Below, piece by piece: positions 1-9,588 of a DNA stretch of 64,000 bases (positions are counted from its first letter, which is position 1; each line of letters starts with the position of its first letter). Source of the stretch: Chitinophaga sp. SYP-B3965 (GTDB lineage: Bacteria > Bacteroidota > Bacteroidia > Chitinophagales > Chitinophagaceae). Under the pieces are notes generated by a model. That model was not told the DNA's origin and ran no database searches. It worked only from the letters and a program-made list of their open reading frames with translations. Location of the stretch: the NCBI RefSeq assembly GCF_009647655.1, contig NZ_WJFD01000006.1, forward strand, positions 62,001 to 126,000, read 5' to 3'. Made by a program: the position numbers and the translations under genes.

Positions 1-34
1 TTTAGGTCAGCCCTATTATCCTGGTCACTTCTAT

Positions 35-580
35 TTAATGCGTTGCTTTTACAGGAGCACCCTGCTTCAGGTGAATGGTCTTCTTCTTTCCCGGCCCATG
101 AAGTAACCCTGTCTTTTCAAAAGGATTCACTGGTACATCGGAGAAGTAAGTAACTGAAAATATCTCTTCACTAAGCAACGAACGTACAAGTATCAACACG
201 CTATTTTTCTTTTGGGGATGCATGTAAAATACTCTCGCCATGTCAAATGGCAAATTAGGGTCCGAATATACACCTTGCAGCTTAAATCCATTAATTACTA
301 CAGGTATTTCAGCCAGGTCATGCTCCTTTGACAGATCCAGCTTTTCATATAAAACTGGCTTTGATTTTGCGTCATATGAAACTTCCACCCCTCCGTTCTT
401 CACAGATCTACACTTGAAGTTACCTGCCGGCATTTTATGTATCGGTTGCCAGTATTGCTTCTTGTGTGTTTTGTCTGCATGCAGGTTGATAGCAAGATAG
501 GATGCATCTATAGCAGGTTGTTGAGAAAATGCCTGCTGAACATATAACAATAGTAATGTAAAAATATAAACCTGTTTCAT
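35..580 (-). CDS. secreted protein of unknown function
   Basis: A 181-residue protein that I do not recognise. Residues 1-19 form a signal peptide (KQ, a run of Ile/Leu/Val, then AFSQQ), so it is exported. The mature part is Lys-rich with no obvious catalytic motif or membrane segment. An ATG four codons upstream, at 592, is possible, but the start at 580 puts the charged N-terminus directly before the hydrophobic core as expected of a signal peptide. It lies 24 bases after the lipoprotein gene at 605-1438 on the same strand and is probably cotranscribed with it. The pair may act together at the cell envelope, but nothing in the sequence names the function. Confidence 0.7.
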   Translation of the reverse strand: MKQVYIFTLLLLYVQQAFSQQPAIDASYLAINLHADKTHKKQYWQPIHKMPAGNFKCRSVKNGGVEVSYDAKSKPVLYEKLDLSKEHDLAEIPVVINGFKLQGVYSDPNLPFDMARVFYMHPQKKNSVLILVRSLLSEEIFSVTYFSDVPVNPFEKTGLLHGPGKKKTIHLKQGAPVKATH

Positions 581-604
581 TAAAGCTTGCATACATAAAT
601 AGTA

Positions 605-1438
605 TTACGATCCATAACATCTTCCTGTCCCCTGCCAGGTAATAACAGGAGCACTATTATAAATGATCCCGGGGATCAATGTAAATGTAAAGTCGTAGTT
701 AAAATTGGATTGACGGTTACTGGATTCAGTAACTGTTACCCCGCTGGAGATCTCAGCGCCTACCTGGTAAAGCCCGGCATTCAGGCCCCCGGTTATTATT
801 ACGTTTCCATTACTTGCAACAATAACCGTTCTTTTTTCAATCAGGTCACCTCCGCCATTTCCCTGAACATCATTTCCACTAATAGCCGCATTCGCATAAG
901 GAGGGGCGGGAGTTTCAAAGGAGCCAACAGCAGGCCCTATAACAAAGGCAGCTGGTGTACCTATTACTACAGAGATGGGGCTGAATTCTATATGAGTGGT
1001 AACTACCAGTAGATTTTGCCGCTTTGTTAAAAACCAGGAAAATCTCATATTATGGCTAAAACCATTGATGGCATCTCCTCCTAAAAAGGTTCCCTGGTCA
1101 AATGAGCTGGTATTCATTCCATCATCATTAGCATTGCCGTAGATACCGTTATCATCTACAGAATTAATACTAAAAGATCGCGCGTTGGTCATCTTTCTGT
1201 CAGCAGGTTTTTCCCCATTTACGGTTAAGGAATTCATAATAACTTTGCTGACACTGTCACGTATCGCAATATTATCATAGTTCTCTTCTAAAAACGCCAT
1301 GGCGTCTTTGTCAAAAGAAATAGTGGTAGCAGACTTATTCTCCTTATTATCAATAGCCGGATCATTATTGACGGATTCTTTTTTACAGGCAGTAAAAATA
1401 AGGATACACACCATGAGGTGAAGGGGAAACTTTTTCAT
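605..1438 (-). CDS. putative lipoprotein of unknown function
   Basis: A 277-residue protein with a lipoprotein signal: a Lys-Lys start, a hydrophobic core, and the lipobox IFTAC with the acylated Cys at 18. After a charged linker, residues 80-277 are rich in Gly, Asn, Ser and Thr with alternating hydrophobic stretches, which suggests a beta-rich envelope domain. I see no catalytic motif. The gene has its own candidate promoter element about 70 bases upstream and sits downstream of the polysaccharide locus, separated by 148 bases, so it may not belong to it. It is followed closely by the secreted protein gene ending at 35. Confidence 0.75.
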   Translation of the reverse strand: MKKFPLHLMVCILIFTACKKESVNNDPAIDNKENKSATTISFDKDAMAFLEENYDNIAIRDSVSKVIMNSLTVNGEKPADRKMTNARSFSINSVDDNGIYGNANDDGMNTSSFDQGTFLGGDAINGFSHNMRFSWFLTKRQNLLVVTTHIEFSPISVVIGTPAAFVIGPAVGSFETPAPPYANAAISGNDVQGNGGGDLIEKRTVIVASNGNVIITGGLNAGLYQVGAEISSGVTVTESSNRQSNFNYDFTFTLIPGIIYNSAPVITWQGTGRCYGS

Positions 1439-1508
1439 TTGCTTAGTAGGTTACCGGGTTAAGAAATTAATAGGTTATTAAACGTTGTACTCTAATGGGT
1501 TTACCTAA

Positions 1509-1516
1509 CAAAGATA
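1509..1516 (-). promoter_or_regulatory. candidate Bacteroidota -7 promoter element
   Basis: The minus strand reads TATCTTTG, a perfect match to the Bacteroidota -7 consensus TAnnTTTG, about 70 bases before the lipoprotein start at 1438. No convincing -33 TTG was found at the usual spacing, so this is a motif match only. Confidence 0.35.
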
Positions 1517-1586
1517 ATAAAATATATCATCGGCCTAAATTTATTCAGCCTGTAAACAATAAGTTAACATTTAACATCCGGATGCA

Positions 1587-3317
1587 TTACGGTTTCTCCA
1601 CCACCGCAAACACCACAGACATAGGCGGTAAATTTATTTTGACACCAGCCTGCGCGCTGGCAGAAAAAGCTTTCAAACTTGTATAATTATCCGGCCCGCC
1701 TGCAATGCCTGCCGGCCCTTGTCCATTCACAAATACTTTCCTTGAAAAACTGCTCACTCCTTCCCCTCCTGTTAACACATACCAGTAATACCTTTTACCA
1801 AGTTTAAAATTCCGGAATGCCAGTTGTACGTTCCGGGCCACAGTGGATCTATTCACGAGTGCAACAGTCACCTCACCGGAACTGTAAGTAGAAGCATACG
1901 CATTAATATTACCGTTGGTGCCAGACACTTCCGTATTAATAAACCGGTCGCCCAGCAGCTTCTGAAAAAAGTACAGGTAGTAAAAGGCCGGTCGGGGCGC
2001 CCATTTTTCTTCACCGGAAGCCGCTTCTCCCTGGCTGAATAAACCATGGTCGTTACCGTTCTCCCATGCATTAGCAAGATCCCAGCGACTGGCCATACCG
2101 AACCGGTATTTCATCATTTCCCCCATCACCAGCACAGCATGCATGCCGGCTACCTGCGATACCATCTGCTGAGAACCCGTGGCAAAAATATTCCATTCCG
2201 TAAGCGCCACAGGCTTCATATTTACGTGGGCATTCGTGACAGCGAGGTTGAGATGATCTGATATTGCCTTCGTCACCGCTTCCGCAGATGCCAATACTTC
2301 CGGAGGATTGGAATTGGTATTGAATGGTGTAAAATAACTGTGTACAATGAAAAAATCGCTGGTAGCAGCCTGTTGCAATACACCTGCATTCCATAGTTTA
2401 TCTGTAGGCGTAGCCCATGTGGCTGGCTCATGTTCTAATAACTGGGCACCGATGTAAATAGTTTTACCTGACTCCGAAGCGGCTTTGCGCATGGAATCCG
2501 CGAACACTTTAAAATGACGGCCATACAGATCGCCGGTGATGAACTCCGGCTGACCGTCTTTATTTTGCGTTACATCTATCCGGTAACCGGCTTGCCAAAC
2601 GCCATTGCTTTCGTTGCCGATCTCCCAATAGCGGGTACGTCCTTTATCATATCGCACCCAATCTGCAGCGAGGTGAGCAGCAGCAGCAACAGGATCAGTA
2701 GCAGTACTATAACGTGCATATGCATAGTTAATAGTGATGATGCCTTCGTTGCCTGTTTGCTGCAGCATTTTATAATAGTTCTCCACGGAGATCGTCCAGC
2801 CGTCTGTATTGCCGCCATACCAGTATCCTGCATCAATGGCCTTCCCATCTGCATCGCTTATTTTTAGTGGTGCATCTGCCGGAGGATTACCAGGCATAGC
2901 ATTCCAGAAATAAATACTGCTGAGGTTACCTCCGGGGAAACGGATGATGCCGGGATGCAGATTCCTGATATGATTGATCAGTTTTGTTTCTGTTATCATC
3001 TGGGTCATATAAACATTGCTGTTATTCCCAAACAACGCCGGTGATATTTTAGTAGCTACCGTGGAAGCATCCAGGGTTACAGTGTAGGCGGCTTCAGCAG
3101 GTTGTTCTTTTTCTATGTAGGAGGGCGCGGTGAATTCCTTTTGCGCCCATCCTTCCATAAAAAAACCAATTGTTGTAGCCAGAGCCGGGTCCGGCACGGT
3201 AATTACCGTGCCGGAAGTATCACTATTCCCATTATACTTTTCTGCCGTTCTTTTGTTGCATGCTATCATCGTTATCAACACCGTGCATAACAAAACACCA
3301 CTTGCTTTTTTTATCAT
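1587..3317 (-). CDS. clan GH-A glycoside hydrolase lipoprotein (GH51/GH79-like)
   Basis: A 576-residue lipoprotein (lipobox ending at Cys20) with a TIM-barrel glycosidase domain at about 75-460 and a small C-terminal beta domain to 576, the usual layout of arabinofuranosidase and heparanase-like enzymes. The motif WEIGNES places the acid/base Glu at 236 after Asn235, and ALTEWN places the likely nucleophile Glu at 374; this Asn-Glu plus second Glu pair is the clan GH-A signature. IIRFPGGN (about 124-131) is also typical of GH51/GH79 barrels. The start codon overlaps the stop of the glycan-binding gene as TAATG, so translation is probably coupled. It is the only hydrolase in this locus and probably cleaves the imported polysaccharide at the cell surface or in the periplasm. 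The exact substrate cannot be read from the sequence. Confidence 0.85.
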   Translation of the reverse strand: MIKKASGVLLCTVLITMIACNKRTAEKYNGNSDTSGTVITVPDPALATTIGFFMEGWAQKEFTAPSYIEKEQPAEAAYTVTLDASTVATKISPALFGNNSNVYMTQMITETKLINHIRNLHPGIIRFPGGNLSSIYFWNAMPGNPPADAPLKISDADGKAIDAGYWYGGNTDGWTISVENYYKMLQQTGNEGIITINYAYARYSTATDPVAAAAHLAADWVRYDKGRTRYWEIGNESNGVWQAGYRIDVTQNKDGQPEFITGDLYGRHFKVFADSMRKAASESGKTIYIGAQLLEHEPATWATPTDKLWNAGVLQQAATSDFFIVHSYFTPFNTNSNPPEVLASAEAVTKAISDHLNLAVTNAHVNMKPVALTEWNIFATGSQQMVSQVAGMHAVLVMGEMMKYRFGMASRWDLANAWENGNDHGLFSQGEAASGEEKWAPRPAFYYLYFFQKLLGDRFINTEVSGTNGNINAYASTYSSGEVTVALVNRSTVARNVQLAFRNFKLGKRYYWYVLTGGEGVSSFSRKVFVNGQGPAGIAGGPDNYTSLKAFSASAQAGVKINLPPMSVVFAVVEKP

Positions 3318-4537
3318 TACCTGATCTTTATAATTCTGAAATTATCGAACGCAGCATTGAATACTTCTACCGGTGCAGCTTCAGTAATAAAACGATAACC
3401 GAAAGGTACTTTACCGTCTGGTTTTACCAGGTCTCCCATTACTGCTGCATTGGCGCCTGTGCCTTCCACACCGTCCACAGCCTTTTTAAAATCAGATAAG
3501 GGAATGGTAACAGTCATCCATTTATTATCTGTATGAAAGGATTTATTCTCCGCGTTAGTAAAAGGTATATAACGATAAGCATATGTTTCACCGAAGCGTA
3601 ATACACAGATGGCAGCTGTCCATGGTTCTTTTGTGTTCACTTCAAATTTCAGTACATAATTAGCTGTCTGTTGTGTTATAACAGCCGCTGTGAACAGCGG
3701 TACTTCATTAAAATTACCTGAGCGGTTGCCGTTCCACCATCCGCCGTCGTTCGCACCTACACCACCAAAAATGTTCTGCAGGTAATTACCTCTTGTGCCG
3801 GGGAATAATGCGGGATCGCCTGTTCTGTTGGCACCCCACCAGGCCCAGTTGAATACAGGTTTTTCGCCTGTTTCGCCATCATTGGTGAGATTGCTGAGCA
3901 GGTTCCCGCTTTCATGATCGTTCAGGGGAGCATTGAAAGCTGTAACACCATATTTGGCATGTACCACAATACGGCCTGTATCGCCGCCGAGATCCGGCAT
4001 AATGAGTCCTACCCTGTAGCCATCGCTGCTTTCATTAAAGGCAGTTACTACTCTGTTACCAGGGAAAACGATCTTCTCTATCAGCCAGAGGCTGGAACCC
4101 CAAATGATCAGTGAATCACCCGGGAATGCATTTTCATTGGAGATACTTTCGATAGTTGGTGGCGGAATGTCCACTATAAAAGAAAAAGTAGTTTCACCAT
4201 GCCCTGTTACAATGCGGATCTGGTTTGGTACATCCGGGTCCGTAGCTTCAGAAGGTGCATTGGATGGAATGGTGATGATCACATGTGTATTGGTATTATA
4301 AGTGGGATTAAAATAAGCAGCCAGCCCGTTAAAATAGATATTGGTGGCACCGCCCAGGTTTTCACCCGAAATGAGTACCAGGGTACCTGGCAATGCTCTC
4401 GTAAAAGTGCTGTCAACACTTGCAGAATCCAGCAGGCTCACTGCCTTGATTACGGGCGGACCACTGAATTCATTGTCCTTGGTACAAGCCCAGAGCAGGC
4501 ATAACAGCAGGAATGCGATATATGTATGTTTGCGCAT
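3317..4537 (-). CDS. surface glycan-binding lipoprotein with IPT/TIG-like domains
   Basis: A 406-residue lipoprotein. I chose the ATG at 4537 because it places Arg-Lys-His before the hydrophobic core and the lipobox LLWAC (Cys18); an ATG six codons earlier overlaps the susD stop. Residues about 25-215 hold two immunoglobulin-like IPT/TIG repeats (VLISGENLGGAT and IIWGSSL are the typical turns). Residues about 220-406 form a Trp/Gly-rich domain with FNWAWWGANR and GGWWNGNRSG, aromatic patches expected of a carbohydrate-binding face. Its place directly after susD is where SusE/F-type or SGBP-B proteins lie. It should capture glycan on the cell surface and hand it to the SusCD transporter. There is no catalytic motif. 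Confidence 0.85.
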   Translation of the reverse strand: MRKHTYIAFLLLCLLWACTKDNEFSGPPVIKAVSLLDSASVDSTFTRALPGTLVLISGENLGGATNIYFNGLAAYFNPTYNTNTHVIITIPSNAPSEATDPDVPNQIRIVTGHGETTFSFIVDIPPPTIESISNENAFPGDSLIIWGSSLWLIEKIVFPGNRVVTAFNESSDGYRVGLIMPDLGGDTGRIVVHAKYGVTAFNAPLNDHESGNLLSNLTNDGETGEKPVFNWAWWGANRTGDPALFPGTRGNYLQNIFGGVGANDGGWWNGNRSGNFNEVPLFTAAVITQQTANYVLKFEVNTKEPWTAAICVLRFGETYAYRYIPFTNAENKSFHTDNKWMTVTIPLSDFKKAVDGVEGTGANAAVMGDLVKPDGKVPFGYRFITEAAPVEVFNAAFDNFRIIKIR

Positions 4538-4554
4538 AATTTTCTTTTTAAACA

Positions 4555-6198
4555 TTAAAACTTATAGGGAACCGGAGGTTTACGCAGATTCGGCGCTGCT
4601 GCCATCTCTACTGCAGGATAAGGCAAATAGAAATTGCTTTCCGTTACAGGATAAGATGCCGGTATATCTGAAGTGATCGTCCAGGAAGTGGCATTGGTGG
4701 CCGCATTGGGAACAATACGATAACTGCCTCTGTCCTGGGTGCTAAGCATTGTCAGCACTTTTGCGGGTGCATAATAATGCATGCGCACAGCATCATACCA
4801 TACCTGTCCTTCCATAGCTAATTCCAGCCTGCGTTCGTTGAAAATGTCATCTTCTGTAAGAAGTGTTTTTGCTCCCAGGCCTGCTCTTGCACGCACCGCA
4901 TTAAAGTACTGTAATGCCAGCGGATCCACTGTGGAAGGCGCTGCTCCCAATTTAGCCTCTGCATATACCAGGTAAACATCCGCCAATCGCAACATATAAG
5001 TGTTGATCTCTGTATGTTGCTGTGTTACTTTACCATCGTTATCTTCCGGCCGGCCCACTACATATTTTTTCACCCATGCACGGGTATTGTACTGCTCCGT
5101 ACCTACGAAATTCCAGGGCACCTGCAATTCCCGGATGATCTTTTTACCAGGGTTGTTGGGATCATCTACTGACTGGTGAATGTAGGAATAGTGATCTCCC
5201 GGGAACATGAAAGTGGCTTTGCGCCGTTTATCCAACACAGAATATGATCTAAGCATATCTAAAGATGCACCCAGGTCTCCTCCCCATCCATCACCAAAAC
5301 CAGTGATCTCAGAACCGAATGCAAGGAATGCCTGTACACTATTCTGCGTGCCCCAGTCACCATCATATTTCCATTGCAGGGCAAAGAGGCTCTCTGTATT
5401 ATTATTGTTCTTCGTGAGAAAGAGGTCCTCATAATTCGTCATCAGCTTAGCACCACTATTCTGGATCACATCCAAAGCATATTTGGCAGCACTATCCAGA
5501 TCTGCTTGCACACGATTACCGCTTATACCTGCTCTGGTGAGGAACATTTTGGCCAGCATGCCTTTGGCACTCCATTTAGTGATACGTCCTTTTTGCGCAG
5601 GTGATGCAGGTAAATATTCCGAAGCAAAACGCAGGTCTCTGATAATAAACTCCCAGATGCTTTCCACGGTATTACGCGTGATAGTAGTATCTGTGAGCAA
5701 TACATTATTATCTACGATCACGGGTACCGGGCCCCAGTTTTGTACGAGGTAGGAATAAGCTACCGCACGCATAAACCGGCCTTCTGCAATGCCAGCTTGT
5801 TTAGCATTTTCAGGCACGGATGATGCCGTGTATTTGGTGAGGTTATTGATCACCATGTTGGACTGGGCCACCACATTAAAGAACGAAGTCCATGAGCTGT
5901 AAACCTCCGGCGTAACATCTGTTGTCTGCATCCGGATATTAGCCACCTGATAGGAGCCAGACATAAGAATGCCGCCCCTGGCATCTCCGATGCCGTGTGA
6001 TGATTTATCATTATAGGCAAACCACACCACGTTATATAAAGGCGCTGTGCCGGCCAGTACCTGTTCAGTAGTTTTGTAAAAATTCACATCTACGATCGCA
6101 TCTTCCGGCGGCCTGTTGAGGAAATCCTTGCTGCACCCGTTTAGCATACCGCAGCAAGCCAGTGCAATCAGGTATCTTTTATAATTGATCTTCTTCAT
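4555..6198 (-). CDS. SusD/RagB family outer-membrane nutrient-binding lipoprotein
   Basis: A 547-residue SusD-like lipoprotein: signal peptide with lipobox LNGC (Cys22), then the characteristic DFLNRPPED start. The N-terminal TPR-like helices include the segment with ARGGILMSGSY, and the C-terminal region has the family pattern NERRLELAMEGQVWYDAVR at about 440-460 followed by FYLPYPAVEM. SusD proteins form a lid over the SusC barrel and hand over oligosaccharides. It lies 22 bases after the susC partner and just before the glycan-binding lipoprotein, so susC, susD, the binding protein and the glycosidase form one operon. The length is normal for the family. Confidence 0.95.
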   Translation of the reverse strand: MKKINYKRYLIALACCGMLNGCSKDFLNRPPEDAIVDVNFYKTTEQVLAGTAPLYNVVWFAYNDKSSHGIGDARGGILMSGSYQVANIRMQTTDVTPEVYSSWTSFFNVVAQSNMVINNLTKYTASSVPENAKQAGIAEGRFMRAVAYSYLVQNWGPVPVIVDNNVLLTDTTITRNTVESIWEFIIRDLRFASEYLPASPAQKGRITKWSAKGMLAKMFLTRAGISGNRVQADLDSAAKYALDVIQNSGAKLMTNYEDLFLTKNNNNTESLFALQWKYDGDWGTQNSVQAFLAFGSEITGFGDGWGGDLGASLDMLRSYSVLDKRRKATFMFPGDHYSYIHQSVDDPNNPGKKIIRELQVPWNFVGTEQYNTRAWVKKYVVGRPEDNDGKVTQQHTEINTYMLRLADVYLVYAEAKLGAAPSTVDPLALQYFNAVRARAGLGAKTLLTEDDIFNERRLELAMEGQVWYDAVRMHYYAPAKVLTMLSTQDRGSYRIVPNAATNATSWTITSDIPASYPVTESNFYLPYPAVEMAAAPNLRKPPVPYKF

Positions 6199-6220
6199 GT
6201 TGTAATTTTTTTAAGCTGCA

Positions 6221-9200
6221 TTAAAAATCCACACCAATGCTGGCTGTATAAAGTCTTGTGAGTGGATAACGACCTGCGTCCACCGCAATCAGCTGACTGT
6301 TCAGCTGCACTTCTTTTCCCAGGTATGCACCCACTTCGGGATCAAACCCTTTGTATTTGGTAAAAGTGAAAAGGTTTTGTACACCTACAGTAAGGCGGAT
6401 GCCTTTCAGCACATTCTGCTGCCGCAATAAAGCACCGGGGATATTGTATCCCAGCTGTACATTCTTAATACGGATATAAGAACCGTCTTCCACAAAGAGG
6501 TTCGTAAAGCGGTTACCATTACCGTTGAGGTCAGTACCTACTATACGAGGCACCGTGGTGCCGGGATTTTCCAACACAGCTTTGCCGCTGCCATCTGTAG
6601 TGATGCGGGCATAGTCAAATGCTTCGCGTAACAGGTTGCGGCCAAGATTGATGTTGCTGGGATTGGTATTGTCGTAACGCAGATAATTAAAAATATCGTT
6701 CCCCTGTGCGCCCGTTACCAGGATACTCAGGTCAAAACCTTTGTAAGCAAAAGTGTTCGTAAAGCCGAAGGTGAGTTTGGGCCAGGGATTACCGATATAG
6801 GTCTGATCTCTTGAATCGATGATGTTATCATTGTTCAGGTCTTTATATTTGATATCACCTACCCATACACCCGCATCTCTCGATACTGGCAAACGTGTAC
6901 CGTCTCCTTGTGCAGGAATAGCACTTTTGTTGATCTCTTCTTCAGATTGAAAAATACCTTCCGCTATATATCCATAAAACATCCATGGCGCCTGGCCAAT
7001 GGAGGAACGGGATGTAAAGTTGTTCATATACCAGGCAGAGCGGGAAAGGAATGCTGCATCAGAATAGAACTTGGTGATCTTTGTTTTAAAGGAAGAAATA
7101 TTAAAATTACTTCTCCATGTAAATCCATTTTGATTGTCGATGTTCACGGTGTTGAGTGTAATTCCCCAACCCCTGTTCTCCATGGCGCCGATATTTACAA
7201 CGGGCGGATTGATATTCCCCTCACTCTGTGTGCCCATATAGGCAGGCAGCGGATTTGGCATCAGCAGGTTATCTGTTTTACGGATATAAAAATCCGCTTC
7301 CAGTTGTATCCTGCCTTTAGCAAGACCGAGATTGAAACCTATATTTTTTGTTTCTGTAGATTCCCATTTCAAACTGGCATTTCCATACTGGCCGGTACGA
7401 AAACCTGCACCCCATGGAGTAGTTACTGAATTGAGCGCGGAATATTGTGCGCCACCGCCGCCATTATTACCAGTGGTACCATATTCAGCCCTGATCTTCA
7501 GATCGCTGATAAAGGAAATGCCCCGCATAAATGGCTCCTCCGTTACGCGCCAGGCGGCAGATATAGAAGGGAAATACCCCCATTTGTTTTCCACACCAAA
7601 GTTGGATGATCCATCTGCCCGGCCCGCGAGTTGCAGGATGTATTTATTGTTGTAGGAATAATTGATACGGCCAAGCCAGGATTCCAGCGCACCGGATCCT
7701 TTGCCGCTACCGGTAGTTTGTCCCAACGCGTCACCGAGGTTAAGAGATGGGATCTCGTTACTGGCAAAACCTACACGTGTGGCATTGAAACTCTGATAAT
7801 TCCAGGCCTGTGCTTCGTGGCTGGCCATTACGCCGATGCTGTGTTTACCTATATTGGTATTGTATTGTAATAACTCATTGAGGTTCCAGTAAAAGTTCTT
7901 GTTAGTGTTCACACTAAGGCTCGCCTTTTCATTTGAATTATATCCAAGACGATAAGTGGGTGTGAATTTTGCACCGTCTGTATATTCAAAATTACCGTTA
8001 AAGCTGGTGCGGAAAACAAGGCCTTTAATGATGCCGATCTCTGCCGTGGCGCCACCTAAACCACCGGTCCTTTTCAAGCTATTGCTGATCAGGTTGGCGA
8101 TGGCCACAGGATTTAGCGGAGAAAATTTTGCATTGCTGCCATATTCGTTTTCAGTAGCGCCGCCCCAACTGCCATCTGCATTTTTTACAGCAACATTGGG
8201 AGCCAGGTTGATGGCGTTGCGGATCACGTCTTCACTGGTGGAAGCAAGTTTTTCTTTTGTCTGGTAAAAGTTCAGGGAAGTACTTAGTTTCAACCATTTG
8301 AAAGCCTGGTTGTCAAGGTTGAGGCGGAAAGAATACCGGTCGAATTGAGAACCGACTGCCACGCCTTCCTGCTTAAAGTATTCGCCGGACATATAATAAG
8401 TAGTATTGGTAGCACCGCCACTGATAGTAACCTGGTGCTTTTGTAATGGCGCTGCTTTGAAAAGGGCATTCTGCCAGTTTGTTCCTGCGCCCAGCACGGA
8501 AGGGTTTTGGAACTCAGGAATGGGCGTGCGGTTCAGGATGCGATCTATTTCATTCCTCATGATGGCGAACTGCTGTAAATTCATGGTAGGCAGATCGTCT
8601 GGTTTATCCTGACTGGAATACAGGTAATTATAATTCACTTTGACCTGTCCGCTTTTGCCCCGTTTGGTGGTAATAAGTATTACACCATTTGTTGCACGGG
8701 AACCATACACGGCAGTAGCAGAAGGCCCCTGCAGTATTTCAATGCTCTCCATATCCGATGGATTGATCCCTGCCAGCGGATTAGTAGAACTGGTAGCGCC
8801 ATAAGCAACAGTAGCGGGTTGCATTTGTACCCCGTCTATTACATACAATGGCTCATTTGTACCGCTCAGGGTATTAATCCCCCTGATCACTACAGAGATC
8901 CCGCCACCGGGCTGACCTGTATTTTGTGTCACATATACACCAGCCGCACGGCCCTGGATGGCCTGATCGATGGTGGTGTTCACCGTCCGGTTGATGTCTG
9001 CAGCAGAAATGGAAACCTGCGCGCTACTCTGGTCTGTTTTTTTCATCTTGCCGTATCCTACCACCACCACATCACTCAGGAGGCGCTGGTCGATCTCAAG
9101 ATTTACGTTCAGGGTGTTGGAACTCCCTACTTTTAATTCCCGGGTGGCATATCCCATAAACGAGATACCGATCACCTGCCCGGTTTCAGCTGCAATGCTG

Positions 9201-9421
9201 AATTGCCCCTGGTTGTCTGAAATCACTGCATTGGAGGTTCCCTTTACTGCTACCGTAGCTCCTCCAACTGGCCGACCAGTGGCCTGGTCTGTAATAGTAC
9301 CGGAGATCTTCCGTGGTGCAGGGGAAGTATTTTGTGCATGCACCGGCAGGGCAAACAGCCAGATGCAAACTATGCCCCATATTAAAAGACATAGCCTTCC
9401 TGGAAAACTTTCTTTTTTCAT
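6221..9421 (-). CDS. SusC/RagA family TonB-dependent outer-membrane transporter
   Basis: A 1066-residue SusC-like receptor. A long signal peptide ends near ALPVHAQN (about residue 30). A carboxypeptidase-regulatory-like domain follows at about 37-115 (ISGTITDQATGRPVGGATV), then the TonB-box-like DVVVVGYG and the plug at about 120-255 (VIRGINTLSGTNEPLYVIDGV, SMESIEILQGPSATAVYGSR-type signature). The remainder is the 22-strand barrel ending in an aromatic residue (GVDF). There is no STN domain, in keeping with control by the hybrid sensor rather than a sigma/FecR pair. It imports glycan fragments with SusD. A TAnnTTTG element lies about 55 bases upstream. Confidence 0.95.
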   Translation of the reverse strand: MKKESFPGRLCLLIWGIVCIWLFALPVHAQNTSPAPRKISGTITDQATGRPVGGATVAVKGTSNAVISDNQGQFSIAAETGQVIGISFMGYATRELKVGSSNTLNVNLEIDQRLLSDVVVVGYGKMKKTDQSSAQVSISAADINRTVNTTIDQAIQGRAAGVYVTQNTGQPGGGISVVIRGINTLSGTNEPLYVIDGVQMQPATVAYGATSSTNPLAGINPSDMESIEILQGPSATAVYGSRATNGVILITTKRGKSGQVKVNYNYLYSSQDKPDDLPTMNLQQFAIMRNEIDRILNRTPIPEFQNPSVLGAGTNWQNALFKAAPLQKHQVTISGGATNTTYYMSGEYFKQEGVAVGSQFDRYSFRLNLDNQAFKWLKLSTSLNFYQTKEKLASTSEDVIRNAINLAPNVAVKNADGSWGGATENEYGSNAKFSPLNPVAIANLISNSLKRTGGLGGATAEIGIIKGLVFRTSFNGNFEYTDGAKFTPTYRLGYNSNEKASLSVNTNKNFYWNLNELLQYNTNIGKHSIGVMASHEAQAWNYQSFNATRVGFASNEIPSLNLGDALGQTTGSGKGSGALESWLGRINYSYNNKYILQLAGRADGSSNFGVENKWGYFPSISAAWRVTEEPFMRGISFISDLKIRAEYGTTGNNGGGGAQYSALNSVTTPWGAGFRTGQYGNASLKWESTETKNIGFNLGLAKGRIQLEADFYIRKTDNLLMPNPLPAYMGTQSEGNINPPVVNIGAMENRGWGITLNTVNIDNQNGFTWRSNFNISSFKTKITKFYSDAAFLSRSAWYMNNFTSRSSIGQAPWMFYGYIAEGIFQSEEEINKSAIPAQGDGTRLPVSRDAGVWVGDIKYKDLNNDNIIDSRDQTYIGNPWPKLTFGFTNTFAYKGFDLSILVTGAQGNDIFNYLRYDNTNPSNINLGRNLLREAFDYARITTDGSGKAVLENPGTTVPRIVGTDLNGNGNRFTNLFVEDGSYIRIKNVQLGYNIPGALLRQQNVLKGIRLTVGVQNLFTFTKYKGFDPEVGAYLGKEVQLNSQLIAVDAGRYPLTRLYTASIGVDF

Positions 9422-9475
9422 ACGTAGAAATTTGTGGAATTGAGTTGTGGATTTTGGTTGTTATTATATAATGGT

Positions 9476-9483
9476 CAAATATA
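9476..9483 (-). promoter_or_regulatory. candidate -7 element of the susC operon
   Basis: The minus strand reads TATATTTG, matching TAnnTTTG, 55 bases before the susC start. The 167-base gap between the sensor gene and susC also holds the inverted repeat CAAAT-GTAT-ATTTG at 9553-9566, a possible regulator contact site. No clear -33 box is visible, which would fit an activator-dependent promoter. Confidence 0.4.
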
Positions 9484-9588
9484 CCGGCAGGGAACCGGAA
9501 CAGCGGTAGGGGTATGTTTATTATACAGGACGGAATGTTGTGCGGGATGTATCAAATGTATATTTGAGGGGTATCATTTGTTGCATAC